Positions 8,126 to 10,400 of a stretch of 10,400 nucleotides of DNA are shown here, one piece after another. Position 1 is the first letter of the stretch, and the number at the start of each line of letters is the position of its first letter. The notes under the pieces were generated by a model. It searched no databases. It saw only the letters and a list, made by a program, of their open reading frames with translations, and had not been told where the DNA came from. The stretch comes from a bacterium Ga0077546 (GTDB lineage Bacteria > Cyanobacteriota > Vampirovibrionia > Obscuribacterales > Obscuribacteraceae), in the NCBI GenBank assembly GCA_001464165.1, contig LNEX01000044.1:1-10400 (forward strand). The letters run 5' to 3'. The position numbers and the translations under genes are program-made.

Positions 8126-8695
8126 GTGACCGCATTTATATCGCATCAAAACAACTGGACCCTTTACAGGAAGTTTGCTGACGAATCTCTAAGTAACAAT
8201 AATTATGATACTGCTGAGACCCTAATAGAGCTTGCCTTAAAAGAAGCAGAATATTTGGGTCGTAACAGTGAAAAATATATTGCCACTCTACAGCAGCATG
8301 CTGAAGTGCTTTTCAAGGCATCAAAGCTGCAGCGCAGTATCGAAACTTATACCGATTGCCTCAAGCTAAGCGTTTCGTTGTTTGGAGAGCAAAGTCTTGA
8401 AACGGCGTTGATAAGGTGCAAACTCGCGGACGTCTGTATTAGCTTCGGTACTTATGCTAGAGCCAAAGACCTATTTCTCGCAGCAAGCAACTTCTTCAAG
8501 TCTAGCCTTGAAGATCATAGTGCTTATCTAGAATTGGTCTATTACAGACTAGAAGTTATTAAGAAGCGCCAACAAGAAATTCAATCGTCTCCTGTATTTT
8601 ATTCTGATAAGCAAGAGGAACTTAAACCTGTCAGCACTAAGACCACAAACCAGTTAAGGTCAATGTTCAAACTGACTCCACAGATTGGACGGTGA
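8126..8695 (+). CDS. Small TPR-repeat protein
   Basis: A 189-residue soluble, helical protein with three TPR-like helix pairs: about 11-44 (W11, Y14, A18, Y27, A30, A37), 51-85, and 91-125 (A101, A111, A113). The second half of each pair shows the usual small residue and aromatic pattern. The C-terminal 40 residues are polar. TPRs mediate protein-protein contacts; the partner is unknown. The start is GTG at 8126, with GGAG at 8109-8112 upstream. A TATACT at 8056-8061 could be a -10, but I find no good -35. It is divergent from the DUF4388 gene (229 bp between) and its last 29 bp overlap the 3' end of the convergent EF-hand gene. Confidence 0.8.
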   Translation: MTAFISHQNNWTLYRKFADESLSNNNYDTAETLIELALKEAEYLGRNSEKYIATLQQHAEVLFKASKLQRSIETYTDCLKLSVSLFGEQSLETALIRCKLADVCISFGTYARAKDLFLAASNFFKSSLEDHSAYLELVYYRLEVIKKRQQEIQSSPVFYSDKQEELKPVSTKTTNQLRSMFKLTPQIGR

Positions 8696-9083
8696 CGACG
8701 AAAGGATAAGTGGCGCTGATGCGGTAATCTGAGCTTAGATTGGCCAACTCAAAATTGATTCGTGGAACGAGCTCTAAACGTTTAGGTGAGGCGAAGAAAA
8801 AGCCACGCAGGATAAATGACAGTTGTGCCCAAATTACCCGATCGTCAATCGCTCGCTCTAGAGACCCTGTAACTATATCTACAAAAAGATTCTCGGTGTA
8901 CGCAGTAAGATCTCTCTCGCTAACCAATAATCTACCAGAAGAAATTTCTCTGAACTTATGCAGCATGATTTTAGTGCCAGCTAGTAAGGTTTGATCACTC
9001 TGAGAAATACTTCTGAGATTGTCGAAATGTAATTGTAATTCTTGAAAATCAAGCACGTCATCACAATTTCTGTCACCCAGCAT
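8667..9083 (-). CDS. EF-hand protein, main C-terminal part (joined upstream to 8981-9205)
   Basis: A 138-residue frame beginning MLGD, with a 12-residue EF-hand loop at residues 4-15 (D4, N6, D8, D9, L11, E15); position 6 of the loop is Asp instead of Gly. The remaining ~120 residues are mixed helix and strand and match nothing I know. The ATG at 9083 has no Shine-Dalgarno. The same frame reads upstream to 9110 as a hydrophobic segment (ATLSVALCFML), but that stretch has no start codon. Upstream of it, another frame has a strong start at 9205 and changes into this frame at the T8 run 9111-9118. The intact product would be about 179 residues, anchored by one TM helix at about 24-44, followed directly by the EF-hand. 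Function unknown. Confidence 0.65.
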   Translation of the reverse strand: MLGDRNCDDVLDFQELQLHFDNLRSISQSDQTLLAGTKIMLHKFREISSGRLLVSERDLTAYTENLFVDIVTGSLERAIDDRVIWAQLSFILRGFFFASPKRLELVPRINFELANLSSDYRISATYPFVVTVQSVESV

Positions 9084-9205
9084 AAAGCATAAAGCAACTG
9101 AAAGCGTGGCAAAAAAAAGTGATTGTAATAGACCACACTAGAAAAGTCTTGCGGCATCTCATCCGCCACCGCATGCGGTGCATCATAACATGGATAAAAA
9201 TTCAT
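8981..9205 (-). CDS. N-terminal part of the EF-hand membrane protein (frame valid to about 9110)
   Basis: The ATG at 9205 follows a strong Shine-Dalgarno (AAGGAG) at 10 bp. Its first 31 codons read MNFYP to NHFF and then hit the T8 run. In this frame the translation continues to a stop at 8981, which I regard as out-of-frame shadow after about 9110. Slipping back one base on T_TTT_TTG (9116 to 9110), or restoring one missing T, gives a continuous protein ending at 8667. The N-terminal 20 residues contain several Asp and Glu, unusual for a Sec signal, so an anchor is more likely than a cleaved signal peptide. Confidence 0.5.
   Translation of the reverse strand: MNFYPCYDAPHAVADEMPQDFSSVVYYNHFFLPRFQLLYALCWVTEIVMTCLIFKNYNYISTISEVFLRVIKPY
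9111..9118 (-). other. T8 run / potential -1 slippery site
   Basis: Eight T on the minus strand lie exactly where the frame starting at 9205 must change to the frame ending at 8667. In the starting frame the codons are TTT TTT TTG, so the heptamer T_TTT_TTG (9116 to 9110) fits the X_XXY_YYZ form of -1 ribosomal slippage, and A/T runs of this length also allow polymerase slippage. A sequencing indel is equally possible. Confidence 0.5.
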
Positions 9206-9215
9206 AGGTTCTTAG

Positions 9216-9221
9216 CTCCTT
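9216..9221 (-). promoter_or_regulatory. Strong ribosome binding site for the ATG at 9205
   Basis: AAGGAG on the minus strand, 10 bp before the ATG. It is the best Shine-Dalgarno in the window and decides that the EF-hand gene begins at 9205, not at the unsupported ATG at 9083. Confidence 0.7.
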
Positions 9222-9246
9222 ATGAAAGAAGAGCAAATAACTAGCC

Positions 9247-9266
9247 TCCCCTTTGATAGGAGGGGA
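9247..9266. repeat. Small inverted repeat in the divergent intergenic region
   Basis: TCCCCT (9247-9252) and AGGGGA (9261-9266) form a 6-bp stem with an 8-base loop. The alternative CCTCC/GGAGG pairing overlaps it. There is no T run on either strand, so it is not an obvious terminator. It lies in the leader of the minus-strand EF-hand gene and could affect its mRNA or be an operator. Confidence 0.35.
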
Positions 9267-9365
9267 AAGATATTTGGAGTTAGCTTAGTAAGTAACCGAT
9301 ATTCACAAATTGACTGTGACAAGTCCATACCGTTATGCTAGGCAGATCTATACACAATTAGACCG

Positions 9366-9779
9366 GTGCGTTTTAGGCTGCCTTCGCTTTCTTTAGCTTT
9401 CTCAACCATGATTAATGCTCTTTTAGTTATCTACATCTTAGTCTACCTGGCAGTTGCTACTGGGGGTATTTGGGCAGACTTTCGCAGCAAGTATGCTTGG
9501 TGGCTAACGATCGTTGATTTACTCAGCTCTGTTCTTTCAATCGTCGGCATGATTCTTTTCATAGTCGATTTTCACTCGCAGCAATTGCTCTCAGCGTCCA
9601 AATACGCCTTTCCGCTCATAGTATTGTCGTATTTTTTTGTTACCATAATTGATGTTTACGATGAGTTTAATGAAGATCCTGCCAACAAAATCGATACCGG
9701 GATTGGCTTTGGCCTTGCGTTGCTATTTGAACTACCTTGCCTAATGGTTTTGTTTCAATACACCTATCGAAGCTACTAA
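9366..9779 (+). CDS. Four-helix integral membrane protein of unknown function
   Basis: A 137-residue hydrophobic protein with predicted TM helices at about 15-35, 44-67, 80-97 and 111-133. A charged loop (DVYDEFNEDP, 96-105) lies between helices 3 and 4, and WADFRSKYAWW between helices 1 and 2. No catalytic motif or family signature is visible. The start is uncertain: GTG at 9366 and the in-frame ATG at 9408 (residue 15, just before the first helix) both lack a clear Shine-Dalgarno. It stands alone, divergent from the EF-hand gene by 160 bp and followed by a 175-bp gap. Coding is supported by the consistent alternation of membrane helices over its full length. It could be a small sensor or transport accessory, but nothing shows which. 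Confidence 0.7.
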   Translation: MRFRLPSLSLAFSTMINALLVIYILVYLAVATGGIWADFRSKYAWWLTIVDLLSSVLSIVGMILFIVDFHSQQLLSASKYAFPLIVLSYFFVTIIDVYDEFNEDPANKIDTGIGFGLALLFELPCLMVLFQYTYRSY

Positions 9780-9811
9780 ATTCATCCGGGGTCGTTTTCA
9801 ACCCACTATGG

Positions 9812-9826
9812 AATTGTCACACAATT
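9812..9826. repeat. Perfect 6-3-6 palindrome, possible operator
   Basis: AATTGT-CAC-ACAATT lies 128 bp before the ATG at 9955. Its left half also starts a TTGTCACA motif seen upstream of two other genes. A dimeric repressor or activator site is possible; the length is short enough for chance. Confidence 0.35.
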
Positions 9827-9954
9827 AGCCATAAGCTAACTAAACTCAGTGGTGCTATCTTTCTCAGAGCAATTGCTCGTTGACTAATTCATCACCAATG
9901 ACGCTAGCAATTAACACCCCCTATACGACCCTTGTTTTATCGGAGTTACTCGAT

Positions 9955-10400
9955 ATGAGTCAGAAAGCAGAACAAACCAGTGGAGCTGGGGATAGCTGGA
10001 AGCAAGTGGATAAAGGCACAGCTTCGCAGCAAGACATTGAAGCTATTTACAATTCCATCTGGAGCGACCGAAAGCCAGCTGCAGGTGCCATGCTAATCGA
10101 TGTGGAACGCATGCAATATGGCAGGCAAAATTCGGCAGGTCTCGGAGTCAACAAAGCCGATGAACAATGCAAAGAGACAGGAAATATCTCAGAGCGCGCT
10201 AGCCACGATCTACCCAATGTAACCATCAATATCTATGAAAATAGAGAAAAGGAATCGACTCGAGTAGTACCAAATTTCAACAGTCAAGCTAATGAATTTC
10301 CAGAAAGAGCAGCCCATCATGCAGCTCGCAGTATGAATTGTTGCGACCGAAGAATAGAACAACAGAACAGACCAGCAAATTGCTATTCTAACGATAATCA
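9955..10400 (+). CDS. Hydrophilic protein of unknown function, 5' part (runs off the window)
   Basis: An open frame of 148 codons with no stop before the window end. The ATG is well placed after GGAG (9942-9945), 9 bp upstream. The visible part is polar, rich in Gln, Asn, Glu and Arg, with no signal peptide, TM helix or recognisable domain. It includes LPNVTINIYENRE at about 86-98 and several Cys residues late in the visible part (C127-C128 and C142). The lack of stops over 446 bp and the clean ribosome site support it as real. It shares the signal-less, hydrophilic style of the proteins at 59 and 1829, which may also have a domain only at the C-terminus. Nothing can be said about function from this half. 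Confidence 0.72.
   Translation, partial: MSQKAEQTSGAGDSWKQVDKGTASQQDIEAIYNSIWSDRKPAAGAMLIDVERMQYGRQNSAGLGVNKADEQCKETGNISERASHDLPNVTINIYENREKESTRVVPNFNSQANEFPERAAHHAARSMNCCDRRIEQQNRPANCYSNDN

Noticed and set aside
8740..8994. 84-codon plus-strand frame
   Set aside because: Antisense to the EF-hand protein; composition is typical of a shadow frame.
9247..9266. Hairpin as a terminator
   Set aside because: Short stem and no T tract on either strand.
9812..9826. lac-operator-like site
   Set aside because: Only the outer AATTGT/ACAATT resembles it; no sugar genes nearby and the spacing differs.
10047..10229. 60-codon minus-strand frame
   Set aside because: Antisense to the partial gene that starts at 9955 with a good ribosome site.
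1..10400. CRISPR array, tRNA/rRNA, transposase, toxin-antitoxin or defence operon
   Set aside because: No regularly spaced repeats, RNA gene signatures, transposase motifs or defence-enzyme motifs were seen on either strand.

Overview
The window looks like chromosomal DNA from a mid-GC bacterium. By protein style (a signal-less lytic transglycosylase with a Thr/Lys/Glu-rich arm, EF-hand-like repeats, a W..Y..A TPR protein and a PAS-rich histidine kinase) my best guess is the Candidatus Obscuribacter / Melainabacteria (Vampirovibrionia) group of non-photosynthetic Cyanobacteria relatives. This is an inference from remembered protein style, not a search result. I see no rRNA, tRNA, CRISPR array, insertion sequence or prophage block.

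Layout. Positions 59-1608 (+) hold two abutting reading frames that probably were one protein of about 516 residues with four EF-hand-like units; a one-base frame change separates them. A clear intrinsic terminator follows (1642-1678). Positions 1829-3706 (+) encode a 625-residue protein with a disordered N-terminal arm, two middle regions and a C-terminal SLT lytic-transglycosylase domain. Positions 3716-7896 (-) form a signalling operon, transcribed in this order: a DUF4388 plus degenerate-GGDEF protein, a membrane histidine kinase (7TM-free, two TM helices, helical sensor, HAMP, two PAS, HisKA, HATPase) now split into two frames, and an OmpR/PhoB-type response regulator. The kinase stop and regulator start overlap (TAATG).

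Positions 8126-8695 (+) encode a small TPR protein. Convergent to it, and overlapping its 3' end by 29 bp, is a small membrane-anchored EF-hand protein (9205 to 8667, -) whose frame changes at a run of eight T. A four-helix membrane protein (9366-9779, +) and the start of a hydrophilic protein (9955 to the window end, +) complete the window.

No novel defence or mobile system is evident. The most interesting points are three interrupted genes that would each be restored by one extra base (or, for the kinase, that instead record a deletion); the T8 slippery site before a TM/EF-hand segment; the signal-less lytic transglycosylase beside an EF-hand-like repeat protein; and a catalytically dead GGDEF protein co-transcribed with a two-component system.
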